From Sporocytophaga sp. (lineage in GTDB: Bacteria; Bacteroidota; Bacteroidia; Cytophagales; Cytophagaceae), in contig NZ_JAGHZZ010000003.1 in the NCBI RefSeq assembly GCF_017745095.1, positions 1-64,000 of the forward strand: 64,000 nucleotides of DNA, read 5' to 3'. Under the pieces are notes generated by a model. It was not told where the DNA came from. It was given only the letters and a program-made list of their open reading frames with translations, and did not search any database. Of the stretch, positions 54,290-63,984 are shown piece after piece. Within the stretch, counting starts at the first letter, position 1, and every line of letters starts with the position of its first letter. Both the position numbers and the translations under genes were made by a program.

Positions 54290-54484
54290 TTAAAAACCCT
54301 CAAACACATTCACGTTTTGCTGGGCTTCGATATATTTCTTCAAATACCTTAAGGGATAACTGAATTTATACCTTCCAAAAGAAAGTACTCGAAGCAAAAT
54401 CGAAAGGCCCACAATAAATACAAAAAGAGCAACGAACGAAATTAGCGAGAAAAAAAATGAGGAGGTAATTTTAGTTTCTTTCAT
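54290..54484 (-). CDS. Small single-pass membrane protein
   Basis: 64 residues with one strong transmembrane helix (about 10-33: FFFSLISFVALFVFIVGLSI) followed by a basic segment (SFGRYKFSYPLRYLKKYI), suggesting a cytoplasmic tail. No family recognised. Spacing from the downstream small gene is 43 bases, so they may be co-transcribed. Confidence 0.5.
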   Translation of the reverse strand: MKETKITSSFFFSLISFVALFVFIVGLSILLRVLSFGRYKFSYPLRYLKKYIEAQQNVNVFEGF

Positions 54485-54639
54485 TTTTATCCTTGGTTAG
54501 TTTACAAGTATTTACAAGTTTAATTCGTTTTTGTTTAAAATATATAACTATTTCAATAAAAAACAAAACAAAAGCAATAAGAATTAAATTATTAACCTAA
54601 CCAAACCAGCTCTTTCTTTTTATTTAAATTATTAAAATT

Positions 54640-54647
54640 TATCTTTG
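54640..54647 (+). promoter_or_regulatory. Candidate -7 element for the secreted DUF4468-like gene
   Basis: TATCTTTG, 24 bases before the ATG at 54672, consistent with a leader of about 18 bases. No TTG at -33. Confidence 0.45.
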
Positions 54648-54671
54648 TTAAATCCACAAACAGGTATTAAA

Positions 54672-55220
54672 ATGAAAAAAGTCGTATTCTCATTTGTTAT
54701 TTTATTGCTGATGACCAGCAATTTGATAGCTCAGAATCAGCTTCCTATAGATGCTGAAACTAAAAAAATAACTTATACAGAGGTAGTCCAGGTAGATGGC
54801 GCCAAAAAAGATGATCTATATCTTAAAGCTAAAAATTGGGCACTTGCAAACGGCTTCAAACAAGTAACAGACTCTAAGGCAGAAGGCAAATTTGTCGCAA
54901 AAGGACATTTTGGAGTTCAATATCCTAGTCCAATGAGAGGTATGAATCATTCAGGGACCGTCAACTATTTATTTTCTATCTCAGTGAAAGACGGGAAATA
55001 TAAATATGAGCTGGTAGACTTTGTACACGAATCTCCGAAAGGGAATGGTGGTAAACTTGAAAATGAGACTCCACAATGTGGAAAATACACTTTAGTTCCT
55101 GCTGGCTGGAGTACAATAAAAACTAAATCGGCAGAATCCGCTCAGGCTACAGTCAATAGCCTTAAACAAGAACTTGCTGGAGCTCCTGCTGCGGTAGAAA
55201 AGAAATCAGAAGATTGGTAA
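54672..55220 (+). CDS. Secreted DUF4468-like protein
   Basis: A 182-residue exported protein from the ATG at 54672 (MKKVVFSFVILLLMTSNLIA); a TTG 27 bases upstream is less likely because it overlaps the -7 box. The mature region begins QNQLPIDAETKKITYTEVVQVDG, and the order TYTEVV, LYLKAKNWAL, LFSISVKDGKYKYEL resembles the DUF4468 (TBP-like fold) domain of Bacteroidota. Two Cys-free beta-alpha units are expected. Function unknown. Terminator follows directly. Confidence 0.72.
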   Translation: MKKVVFSFVILLLMTSNLIAQNQLPIDAETKKITYTEVVQVDGAKKDDLYLKAKNWALANGFKQVTDSKAEGKFVAKGHFGVQYPSPMRGMNHSGTVNYLFSISVKDGKYKYELVDFVHESPKGNGGKLENETPQCGKYTLVPAGWSTIKTKSAESAQATVNSLKQELAGAPAAVEKKSEDW

Positions 55221-55231
55221 TAAGCTCTCAA

Positions 55232-55259
55232 GAGCAAATGGGAATTACCCCATTTGCTC
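55232..55259. terminator. Bidirectional terminator
   Basis: 11-bp stem GAGCAAATGGG / CCCATTTGCTC (55232-55242 with 55249-55259) and a 6-base loop. It lies 11 bases after the DUF4468-like gene and directly next to the stop of the convergent small basic protein gene (55260). Confidence 0.75.
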
Positions 55260-55514
55260 CTATCTAAAATTATTTGAGTAGTTTCTTCTGCCTTTATTAG
55301 GACCTTTTCCACTCCTTTTAATTTTTACAACTGTGTTATTTTTATATCTTTTCTTTCTTTTAAAAAGATTCTTTTTCATTTTTTTGGGACCTTTTAATGG
55401 GTAAACTTCACTCGCTTTTTCTTTTGAAAATGCAAACGATTGAGTTGCTCCCGCCAAGCCTAATGAAAGAGCAATCAGTAATCCAATAACTATATTATTT
55501 TTCATAATTCTCAT
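55260..55514 (-). CDS. Small basic exported protein
   Basis: 84 residues: a signal peptide of about 28 residues (GLLIALSLGLAGATQSFAFS) and a mature part of about 55 residues rich in Lys, Arg and Asn (KKNLFKRKKRYKNNTVVKIK, GKGPNKGRRNYSN). Strong positive charge with no Cys suggests a cationic surface or nucleic-acid/polymer-binding peptide; none of this is proven. A start three codons downstream (55505) is equally possible. No family recognised. Confidence 0.6.
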   Translation of the reverse strand: MRIMKNNIVIGLLIALSLGLAGATQSFAFSKEKASEVYPLKGPKKMKKNLFKRKKRYKNNTVVKIKRSGKGPNKGRRNYSNNFR

Positions 55515-55757
55515 CCCTTCATTTCTCCTTCCAAAAAGAACTTTAGAAAATCACGAATGTTTTTTTATAACAATTTGCCATCAATAATTATTTCCCCCAA
55601 TTCTCCCTTTAATAGAAATCAATCTGGCTTATAATAAAATAATTCGGGATAAAAATAAAAAGGAAACAATTCTCTCAAACGCCATCAGCTAAAGAACAAC
55701 TATACAGGCCTTTATAACTTTCTTACAGAATATTGAGTTATTTTTTTAAAAGGAAAC

Positions 55758-55766
55758 GGAGGAGGG
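55758..55766 (+). promoter_or_regulatory. Strong Shine-Dalgarno-like site before a small gene
   Basis: GGAGGAGGG ends four bases before the ATG at 55771. Such a purine-rich site is unusual among the genes of this window, most of which have none, and supports real translation of the small gene. Confidence 0.6.
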
Positions 55767-55770
55767 CATT

Positions 55771-55971
55771 ATGCACCACTATTATGATAGAGATTATTTG
55801 TCTGAAAGATTGTTCTCAAAACTATGCATAAATAATAAAGGAGAATTATGTGAAATGATCGCCTTTGAAGGGGAAACAGTAGAAATAAAATTTAATTGTC
55901 TTCGTGAACATCTGATTTACGGGATTTGCTTTGCCTTTAATCCTAAGTTTGAGACAAAACGGAAAAAATGA
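55771..55971 (+). CDS. Small protein A of a tandem paralogous pair
   Basis: 66 residues, no signal peptide or membrane segment. The core NNKGELCEMI, GETVEIKFN, LREHLIYGICFAFNPKF aligns with the second protein: NYKGQLCEIL, GETIFVHLFN, LREDYYAGVCFSFNPSY. Two Cys residues are conserved between them (in LCEx and GxCF). The family is unknown to me. The strong ribosome binding site and duplication indicate a real gene. Its role cannot be read. Confidence 0.65.
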   Translation: MHHYYDRDYLSERLFSKLCINNKGELCEMIAFEGETVEIKFNCLREHLIYGICFAFNPKFETKRKK

Positions 55972-56014
55972 CACCTTCTTTTCTATGACAATGTTTATAG
56001 AGAAAAGGGTGACT

Positions 56015-56200
56015 ATGGAGAAAGATAAGAAGAGAGAATTGTCTGATATCGTTGTTAATTATAAAGGACAATTGTGCGAAATCCTTGAATTAGGAGAAAC
56101 AATCTTCGTACATCTGTTTAATTCTCTGAGGGAAGATTATTATGCAGGTGTTTGCTTTAGCTTTAATCCTTCGTACGTTACGAAAGATAAAAATTGGTAA
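56015..56200 (+). CDS. Small protein B of a tandem paralogous pair
   Basis: 61 residues from the ATG at 56015 (MEKDKKRELSD); a longer frame (from 55931) overlaps the first gene, with other in-frame Met codons at 55985 and 55991. Similarity to protein A over about 45 residues includes KGQLCEIL, NSLRED and VCFSFNPS. A terminator follows four bases after the stop. The pair is probably one transcript and arose by duplication. Confidence 0.62.
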   Translation: MEKDKKRELSDIVVNYKGQLCEILELGETIFVHLFNSLREDYYAGVCFSFNPSYVTKDKNW

Positions 56201-56203
56201 AAA

Positions 56204-56242
56204 AAAGAGGCTGATGAAATTTCAAATCAGCCTCTTTCTTTT
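56204..56242. terminator. Bidirectional terminator
   Basis: 12-bp stem AAAGAGGCTGAT / ATCAGCCTCTTT (56204-56215 with 56226-56237), A-rich before and T-rich after. It separates the small gene pair from the convergent OmpA-family gene. Confidence 0.9.
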
Positions 56243-56256
56243 TAGAAAATCAAAAT

Positions 56257-58677
56257 CTATTCGCCTATTACAATAAACTCAACCCTTCTGTTTACTAGGT
56301 TCTCTTTTTTATCATTACTTTGAACAACACCCTTTTTCTCTCCAAGACTTTCAATTGTAAGTCTATCCTTTTCAATACCCTCTTTAACCATAAAATTCAT
56401 GATCGTTTGGGCCCTTTTTTCAGATAGTTGCTGATTGTAGGTAGCACTTCCAATAGGATCAGCATAAGCACGAATCTTAATCTTCATTTTAGGATATTCC
56501 TTCATCAACTTCACTACTTCCATTACTTTTTGGGTAGAATATTCAGTAAGTGCCTGATAGGAGTTGTATGTAAAATGAACTTTAGGCTTCAAAACACTAC
56601 CTACTGCTGGAGAATTTTTAGCTTGAACTTCAGCAGGCTTCACTTCTGTTGCAGATGGATTATTTTCTGGTGCCTGGTTCTGAACAGCATAACTTATTTG
56701 GATATCTTGATATCTATTTAAAACCACCATATTATTATCAAGAATCTTCATTTCAGTTCTTCTGTTCAACTGACGTCCCCTTTCATTTTCATTGGTGCTT
56801 ACAGGCATATTAGAACCATAACCTTTGGCAACCATTCTTTTTTTACCGATTCCTTTTGCAGCAAGATACTTTAACACTGCAGTAGCTCTTTTGTCAGACA
56901 GCTTTTTATTATACTTCGCTTTACCAACATTATCGGTATGTCCTGATAATTCAATTTTCAATTCAGGATGTTCTTTTAAAAAAGTGACTAATCTTTCCAA
57001 TTCTGACTTAGACTCCTTTTTCAGATCTGATTTATTAAAGTCAAAGAACATGTTGTTCAGCACTATAGAATTTCCAGCTTTGAGTGATTCCAATCTTACA
57101 TTTTTGGTAGCCTCAAAAAATGGGTTTTTAGTATCTATATTGATATTTTCAGAATGGAACATATATCCATTTGCTTCTACTGCAATGCCATAATTTGTCC
57201 CGTGCGGCAATGCTAGAGTATATTGTCCAGTAAGTGAGTTAGAATTATAAAAACCTATTTTTTCCTGAGTTATGTTATTAACAACAGATATTGTTGCTGA
57301 AACTGGCTTTCCTGTTTCATTATCTAAAACAGTTCCTTTTACCAAAGCAAGGTTAGAGGTTGGATGAGGTCTATTGATAACATAAATATCAGATTCGCCA
57401 TAACTATCAGGTCTTGATGAAGAAAAATAACCTTTGGTTCCATCTGCAGACCAGATAAAATTTTCTTCATCGTCTGCGGTATTAATAGGGTATCCTGCAT
57501 TTTCAGGAGTTGACCACTCTTTATTTACATCATCATAAACAGATGTGAGTATGTCAAACCCACCCATTGATTTATGCCCATTTGAGGAGAAAAAAAGTGT
57601 TTTATTATCTATGCTTAAGTAAGTAGGTTTTTCGTCGTATTCGGAATTAATCTTTCTTCCAAGGTTATACGGTTGTCCCCATTTACCTGTAGGATCCACT
57701 CTTACACCATAAATGTCACTACCTCCAAATCCTCCAAGTTGGTTACTGCTGAAGAAAATTGTTTTTTCATCTGCAGCAATTGCAATAGTTGCACCCGGTT
57801 CCCATGTAATATTGTTAAAACTCTCATCTAGAAGTATGGGCTCAGACCAATGATTCCCCTCAAGAATGCTCACCATTATACTGCCACTTCTCACCTTACC
57901 TATATGAGATCTGTAAAGAAATAGTTTATGTCCATCTGGAGATATTCCAATACAGGCATCATGCAACTCTGTATTCAGTGATACAAGATCTTTTGGAGTC
58001 TTCCATCTTCCTAACGAATCTTTGTTACTTATATAAATATCTTCATAATAATGATTATCCTGAAGATCAATTTTCCCACCTGTAGTGCTAGCTCTTCTAG
58101 AAGTAAACACAAGAGTAGAACCATCAGCTGATGTCAATGGTACAATATCCGGATAAGAACTATTAATTCCTGGTCCCATATTTTTAACCACCAGAGATAA
58201 TGTATCTTTTACAAGCTCCTTACCGATTTGACACATTTCAATGTATTCTTCTACCGGAAGCCTATCTTTAACTTTAGTTTTTGCAGTAAGCGTGTCGCCC
58301 AAGGCTGTCTGATAAGTTTTGTAAAAATTTATAGCTTCGTCAAACTGATGATTTAAATGAGAAATTCTTCCCAAATAATAATTTAAATCTAAAAATGAAA
58401 AACCTTGGCTTTGAGCTTTCTTGAAATAAGGCAATGACTCCCTTCGATGCTGAAGATTAAACATACAGACACCTATACGGAATGGTATTTCGGCATCTCC
58501 GGGTTTTAAACTGTCCAATCTTTCATACAATACCAAAGCTTTCTGGAATTGCTCCGTTTGGTAGTAACTAATTGCCTCTTGCTCTAGTTTTTTCACTGCA
58601 CGACTTTGAGCATTCGCTTTTGTAAAAGATGCGAAAAACACAATAATACAGATCAGACTGTAAAAGTTCCTTTTCAT
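56257..58677 (-). CDS. PorE-like envelope protein: TPR, WD40-like propeller, regulatory domain and two OmpA domains
   Basis: An 806-residue cell-envelope protein. Order: signal peptide (1-23, ending NAQ), TPR-like repeats (about 30-150), a PD40-type beta-propeller (about 175-440, with repeated FSSNGH, IYVSN-like and TIFFSSNQLGG motifs), a carboxypeptidase-regulatory-like domain (about 445-535, VKGTVLDNETGKPV), then OmpA domain 1 (about 540-650; NMFFDFNKSDLK, LSGHTDNVG, NRRTEMKIL) and a second OmpA domain (about 695-806; IRAYADPIGSATYNQQLSEKRAQ, NRRVEFIV). The first four domains are those of the T9SS-associated protein PorE; the second OmpA domain is extra. It would anchor to peptidoglycan. 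A good promoter lies just upstream. Confidence 0.88.
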   Translation of the reverse strand: MKRNFYSLICIIVFFASFTKANAQSRAVKKLEQEAISYYQTEQFQKALVLYERLDSLKPGDAEIPFRIGVCMFNLQHRRESLPYFKKAQSQGFSFLDLNYYLGRISHLNHQFDEAINFYKTYQTALGDTLTAKTKVKDRLPVEEYIEMCQIGKELVKDTLSLVVKNMGPGINSSYPDIVPLTSADGSTLVFTSRRASTTGGKIDLQDNHYYEDIYISNKDSLGRWKTPKDLVSLNTELHDACIGISPDGHKLFLYRSHIGKVRSGSIMVSILEGNHWSEPILLDESFNNITWEPGATIAIAADEKTIFFSSNQLGGFGGSDIYGVRVDPTGKWGQPYNLGRKINSEYDEKPTYLSIDNKTLFFSSNGHKSMGGFDILTSVYDDVNKEWSTPENAGYPINTADDEENFIWSADGTKGYFSSSRPDSYGESDIYVINRPHPTSNLALVKGTVLDNETGKPVSATISVVNNITQEKIGFYNSNSLTGQYTLALPHGTNYGIAVEANGYMFHSENINIDTKNPFFEATKNVRLESLKAGNSIVLNNMFFDFNKSDLKKESKSELERLVTFLKEHPELKIELSGHTDNVGKAKYNKKLSDKRATAVLKYLAAKGIGKKRMVAKGYGSNMPVSTNENERGRQLNRRTEMKILDNNMVVLNRYQDIQISYAVQNQAPENNPSATEVKPAEVQAKNSPAVGSVLKPKVHFTYNSYQALTEYSTQKVMEVVKLMKEYPKMKIKIRAYADPIGSATYNQQLSEKRAQTIMNFMVKEGIEKDRLTIESLGEKKGVVQSNDKKENLVNRRVEFIVIGE

Positions 58678-58715
58678 AGTAAGATTAATCGTTAAAAATT
58701 TTTAATTGGTAGATA

Positions 58716-58744
58716 CAAACTTACAAACCATCAAAAATGGACAA
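58716..58744 (-). promoter_or_regulatory. Candidate promoter of the PorE-like gene
   Basis: On the minus strand TTG (58742-58744), an 18-base spacer and TAAGTTTG (58716-58723), with about 32 bases to the ATG at 58677. It matches the TTG / TAnnTTTG consensus in both boxes. Confidence 0.6.
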
Positions 58745-58851
58745 AATCTACCAATCAATAGCGAAATTAACTCACTTTGAACAATTAAAAAAGGAAATTC
58801 AACTCAAAGAATTGTACTATTAAATTAAAAATTTAAACATTATTACAAAAT

Positions 58852-61143
58852 TCAATAAAAATCTTCTGGGTCTTCTACTTCCATTAAAGAATCAGATACA
58901 ATACTATCTGCTAATATTGGCTCTGGTCTGGGTGGACAATTTATGTTTATAGACAGCTTTTTAGGTCTCTTGAAATAGCCTTTAGGGATGTTCAAACTAT
59001 CATCTGAATAAACTTTTTCCATGTATAGGCCAAAAATTGGCAAGGCAATTTTTGATCCTTCGCCCAATTGAGAAGTTCTAAAGTGAATACTTCTATCTTC
59101 TCCTCCAACCCATACACCCGAAACTAGATTTTTAGTAATCCCCATATACCATCCATCAGAGTGATTGGAAGTTGTTCCTGTTTTTCCCCCAACCTCATTT
59201 CCTCTGAAAATATTGTATTTAAATAAAGCCTGAGAGGTTCCTCCCCTTTCTTCAACTCCACCTTTCAGCATGTGTACCATAACATAAGCAACATCTTCAG
59301 ACAGTGCGTCACGGGTTTTTGGAATTACCTCATGAAGAATATTTCCATTGCGATCTTCTATTCTTGAAATAAAATACGGCTCTACCCAGACTCCGCTATT
59401 TACAAAGGCACTGTATGCACCCACCATTTCATAAACACTAACATCACTAGATCCAAGACATATAGATGGCACTGGTTCAAGCTTGCTTGTTATTCCCAGT
59501 TTTTTCGCTTCATTAATAACGGCATCAATACCGATCAATTTAAGTACTTGTGCTGCTATAGAATTAATAGACCGGCCTATAGCCTGCCTCAAAGTCATGC
59601 TGTCACCAGTAAATACCCAATCTGCATTTTTCGGTGACCAGGTTTTCATTTCGCCATTTTCTTCGTATCTAAAGGTAATTGGAGCATCAGGTAAGAGATA
59701 ACAAGGTGTGTATCCCTTCTCAATAGCAGCGGCATATACAAAAGGTTTAAATGAACTCCCTGGTTGCCTTTTTCCCTGTTTTACATGATCATATTTAAAG
59801 TACTTATAATTGATTCCTCCAACCCATGCTTTAATTTCTCCACTTGATGGATCCATTGACATGAAGCCAGAATGAAGAAAATGCTTATAGTACTTTAAAG
59901 AATCTAAAGGGCTCATTATTGTATCTTTCTCCCCTTCCCAGCTGAATACGGTCATTTGTACAGGTGTATTCATCACAATATTTATTGAATCATGACCTTC
60001 TCCAAATTTCTTTACAAGCATTTTATAAGTCAATGTTTTTTTGGATGCATCCTCAATAAAATTGGTTATTTCTTTCTTATTTTCATACCTCCATGGATTT
60101 TGCCCTTTCCAATGTTCAAAAAACTTCTTTTGAACAACTTTCATGTGCTCAGCTACTGCATCTTCTGCATGTTTCTGCATTCTTGAATCAATAGTAGTGT
60201 ATATTTTTAATCCATCTCCATACAAATCTTTCCCATTCTCTTTACACCATTTCAATAAGTATTTATTTAAAACTCCTCTGAAATAGGTAGCAATACCGTC
60301 TGTTGAATTTTCTACTTTGAAATCTACTTTAAGTGGAATTTTCCTAATAGAATCATAGTCTTTTGCATCCAGAATATTATTCTGAACCATTAAATCAAGC
60401 ACAACATTTCTTCTCTCCAAAGAATTTTCAGGTCTGTACACCGGATTATAGAGAGTGGTTGCTTTTAATGCTCCTACCAAAGTGGCAGATTGTTCTATTG
60501 TGAGGCTATCTGGTGAGGTATTGAAAAATGTTCTTGCAGCTACTTTAATTCCAAAAGCATTACTTCCGAAATCAACAGTATTCAGATACATATTAATAAT
60601 TTCTTCCTTCGTATAATTTCGTTCTAATTTTATTGCCAACATCCACTCTTTAGCTTTATATAAAAGGACATTAACTACAGGTACATAGCCCAGTATACCT
60701 TGAAATTCATCATTTCTTGTTTTAAAAAGATTTTTGGCCAACTGTTGACTCAATGTACTTGACCCTCGCTGATCCCCCTTAACCATATACCAGAATATTG
60801 CAAAAAATCCCTTCGCATCTATTCCAGAATGTTCATAGAATCGGACATCTTCCGTTGATACCAGCGCATTGACAACATTAGGCGAAATTTGAGTTAAATC
60901 AACCGGACTCCTGTTCTCTCTGAAGTATTTTCCAAGTAAAATATTATCTGCTGAATAAATTTCAGAAGCTTGATCTGAAGACGGATTTTCAAGATCTTCA
61001 ACACCAGGCATTTGCCCAAATAACCACAAAAAATTCATTTGTAACAGTATTACAAATCCAATAATATAATAAAGAATTCCACCAGCTATAATCCAAACGT
61101 ATTTGGCTATTTGTTGAAAATCGAACTTCCTGTTATTCTCCAT
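58852..61143 (-). CDS. Penicillin-binding protein 1A (class A, bifunctional)
   Basis: A 763-residue peptidoglycan synthase. One N-terminal transmembrane helix (about 15-37) leads to the glycosyltransferase domain (about 60-240; EDVRFYEHSGID, GSSTLSQQLAKNLF, RNYTKEEIINMYLN). The transpeptidase domain (about 430-720) has SxxK in RQPGSSFKPFVYA, SxN in GRSINS and KTG in GGKTGTTSNHSDGWYMG. The tail is rich in Pro/Asp/Glu. It polymerises glycan and cross-links peptides. The gene lies 51 bases after the FtsB/DivIC-type gene, so division and wall genes may be co-transcribed. Confidence 0.95.
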   Translation of the reverse strand: MENNRKFDFQQIAKYVWIIAGGILYYIIGFVILLQMNFLWLFGQMPGVEDLENPSSDQASEIYSADNILLGKYFRENRSPVDLTQISPNVVNALVSTEDVRFYEHSGIDAKGFFAIFWYMVKGDQRGSSTLSQQLAKNLFKTRNDEFQGILGYVPVVNVLLYKAKEWMLAIKLERNYTKEEIINMYLNTVDFGSNAFGIKVAARTFFNTSPDSLTIEQSATLVGALKATTLYNPVYRPENSLERRNVVLDLMVQNNILDAKDYDSIRKIPLKVDFKVENSTDGIATYFRGVLNKYLLKWCKENGKDLYGDGLKIYTTIDSRMQKHAEDAVAEHMKVVQKKFFEHWKGQNPWRYENKKEITNFIEDASKKTLTYKMLVKKFGEGHDSINIVMNTPVQMTVFSWEGEKDTIMSPLDSLKYYKHFLHSGFMSMDPSSGEIKAWVGGINYKYFKYDHVKQGKRQPGSSFKPFVYAAAIEKGYTPCYLLPDAPITFRYEENGEMKTWSPKNADWVFTGDSMTLRQAIGRSINSIAAQVLKLIGIDAVINEAKKLGITSKLEPVPSICLGSSDVSVYEMVGAYSAFVNSGVWVEPYFISRIEDRNGNILHEVIPKTRDALSEDVAYVMVHMLKGGVEERGGTSQALFKYNIFRGNEVGGKTGTTSNHSDGWYMGITKNLVSGVWVGGEDRSIHFRTSQLGEGSKIALPIFGLYMEKVYSDDSLNIPKGYFKRPKKLSININCPPRPEPILADSIVSDSLMEVEDPEDFY

Positions 61144-61194
61144 GACCCCGCAGCTAACTTCTAATCTTAATGACTGACTGTTATTGGTTGAAAT

Positions 61195-61488
61195 TTACTC
61201 TTCATCTACGATGATAAAAACGTCCTCGTTCTTCTTTTTCATTAAATAATTTTCACGAGCAAATCTTTCCAATTCTTTAGGATTATTTAAAAATGCTTCC
61301 CGTTCTTTCTTCACTTCCTCTATCTTCTCTTCATAAAAGGTTTTCTGACTTTCCAAATCTTTAATCTTTCTACTAGCTCTGAATTGATTAATAAAATCAT
61401 TTGAATCGAAAAATATCATCCATATTAAAAAAATGATACTTGAAATAAAAAAGAAGTTTTTTGTAAATGGCGGAAGTTTTGATAACAT
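61195..61488 (-). CDS. FtsB/DivIC-family septum formation protein
   Basis: A 97-residue bitopic protein: a short cytosolic start, one transmembrane helix (about 12-28, FISSIIFLIWMIFF) and a periplasmic coiled coil (about 40-75, ASRKIKDLESQKTFYEEKIE). The conserved ending FARENYLMKKKNEDVFI fits the FtsB/DivIC family, which scaffolds the divisome with FtsL and FtsQ. It is 51 bases upstream of the PBP1A gene in transcription order, and separated from eno by a terminator. Confidence 0.85.
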   Translation of the reverse strand: MLSKLPPFTKNFFFISSIIFLIWMIFFDSNDFINQFRASRKIKDLESQKTFYEEKIEEVKKEREAFLNNPKELERFARENYLMKKKNEDVFIIVDEE

Positions 61489-61533
61489 GTTCTTTGCAGG
61501 AGATATTTTGCTAAAAATAGAAAATGAGAGGGT

Positions 61534-61563
61534 AAAAAAAAAGTCCCTGTTAAAAGGGACTTT
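61534..61563 (-). terminator. Terminator of the carA-eno transcript
   Basis: 8-bp stem AAAGTCCC / GGGACTTT (61540-61547 with 61556-61563) with an 8-base loop. On the minus strand it is followed by a run of Ts (positions 61534-61542), seven bases after the eno stop at 61570. Confidence 0.9.
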
Positions 61564-61569
61564 CTAATA

Positions 61570-62871
<1,302 letters not shown>

Positions 62872-62883
62872 TTAATTAAAAAT

Positions 62884-63984
62884 TTATTTTCTAAGTAATG
62901 AAATAAATTCCTCAAATAAGTAATGGGAATCATGCGGTCCCGGAGATGACTCAGGATGATACTGAACTGAAAACGCTTTCTTATCTTTAATCCTAATCCC
63001 TTCTACCGTGTTATCATTAAGGTTAATATGAGTAACCTCAACTGATGCGCTATTCTTAACTGCGTCAGCATCAACGCTAAATCCGTGATTTTGTGAAGTA
63101 ATTTCACTTTTACCTGTCAATAGATTCTTAACCGGATGGTTTAACCCTCTGTGCCCATGGTGCATTTTATAGGTTGGAATTCCGTTGGCTTCCGCCAAAA
63201 TCTGATGCCCTAGACAAATACCAAACAAAGGTAAATCTAAATTCAAGATCTTCTTAACAGTATCAATTGCATATTTAGTAGCAGCAGGATCTCCAGGGCC
63301 ATTAGAAATAAAATAACCATCAGGCCCCCATTCCTGCATTTCTTCAAAAGAAGTAGTTGCAGGGAATACTTTACAAAATACATCTCTACTGGTAAAATTA
63401 TTCAAAATACTTCTCTTAATACCTAAGTCGAGCACTGCAACTTTTAAAGTAGCATTTTCATTACCTGCAAAATATGCATTTTGTGTACTAACAATACTGG
63501 ATAACTCTAAGCCATTCATAGAAGGAATATTTTTTACCTCTTCCAGTAATCTATCTGCATCAAGTATTTCGGAAGAAATAATGGCATTCATTCCACCTTT
63601 ACTTCTAATGTGTCTTACCAGTTCTCTTGTATCAATCTCACTGATACCTACAATATTTTGCTTTTCAAAATACTCCTGAAGCGTGCCCTCTCCATTTTTT
63701 CGAGAATAAATATCTGAAAAAGTTTTGCAAACGAGGCCACTAAATTTAACAGAATCCGACTCCTGCTCATCATCAACAACACCATAATTTCCTATGTGAG
63801 CAGTAGTATTAACTATAATCTGACCATAATAAGACGGGTCAGTATAAATCTCCTGGTACCCAGTCATTCCTGTGTTAAAACAGATTTCGCCACGGGTTGT
63901 ACCAATTTTACCCACGGCCAGGCCTTTATAGAGAGTGCCATCTTCAAGAACAAGGAGAGCCTCCTTGCGAGTGTTGTATTTCAT
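62884..63984 (-). CDS. carA: Carbamoyl-phosphate synthase small subunit
   Basis: Glutaminase subunit that feeds ammonia to CarB for arginine and pyrimidine synthesis. The N-terminal CPSase domain (GEICFNTGMTGYQEIYTDPSY) and the class I amidotransferase domain (GPDGYFISNGPGDP, LFGICLGHQILAEAN with the catalytic Cys, HHGHRGLNHP, SVQYHPESSPGPHD with His and Glu) are complete. 366 residues is normal. The ATG is 16 bases from the window edge. It stands 27 bases before eno on the same strand; carB is not in the window. Confidence 0.96.
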   Translation of the reverse strand: MKYNTRKEALLVLEDGTLYKGLAVGKIGTTRGEICFNTGMTGYQEIYTDPSYYGQIIVNTTAHIGNYGVVDDEQESDSVKFSGLVCKTFSDIYSRKNGEGTLQEYFEKQNIVGISEIDTRELVRHIRSKGGMNAIISSEILDADRLLEEVKNIPSMNGLELSSIVSTQNAYFAGNENATLKVAVLDLGIKRSILNNFTSRDVFCKVFPATTSFEEMQEWGPDGYFISNGPGDPAATKYAIDTVKKILNLDLPLFGICLGHQILAEANGIPTYKMHHGHRGLNHPVKNLLTGKSEITSQNHGFSVDADAVKNSASVEVTHINLNDNTVEGIRIKDKKAFSVQYHPESSPGPHDSHYLFEEFISLLRK

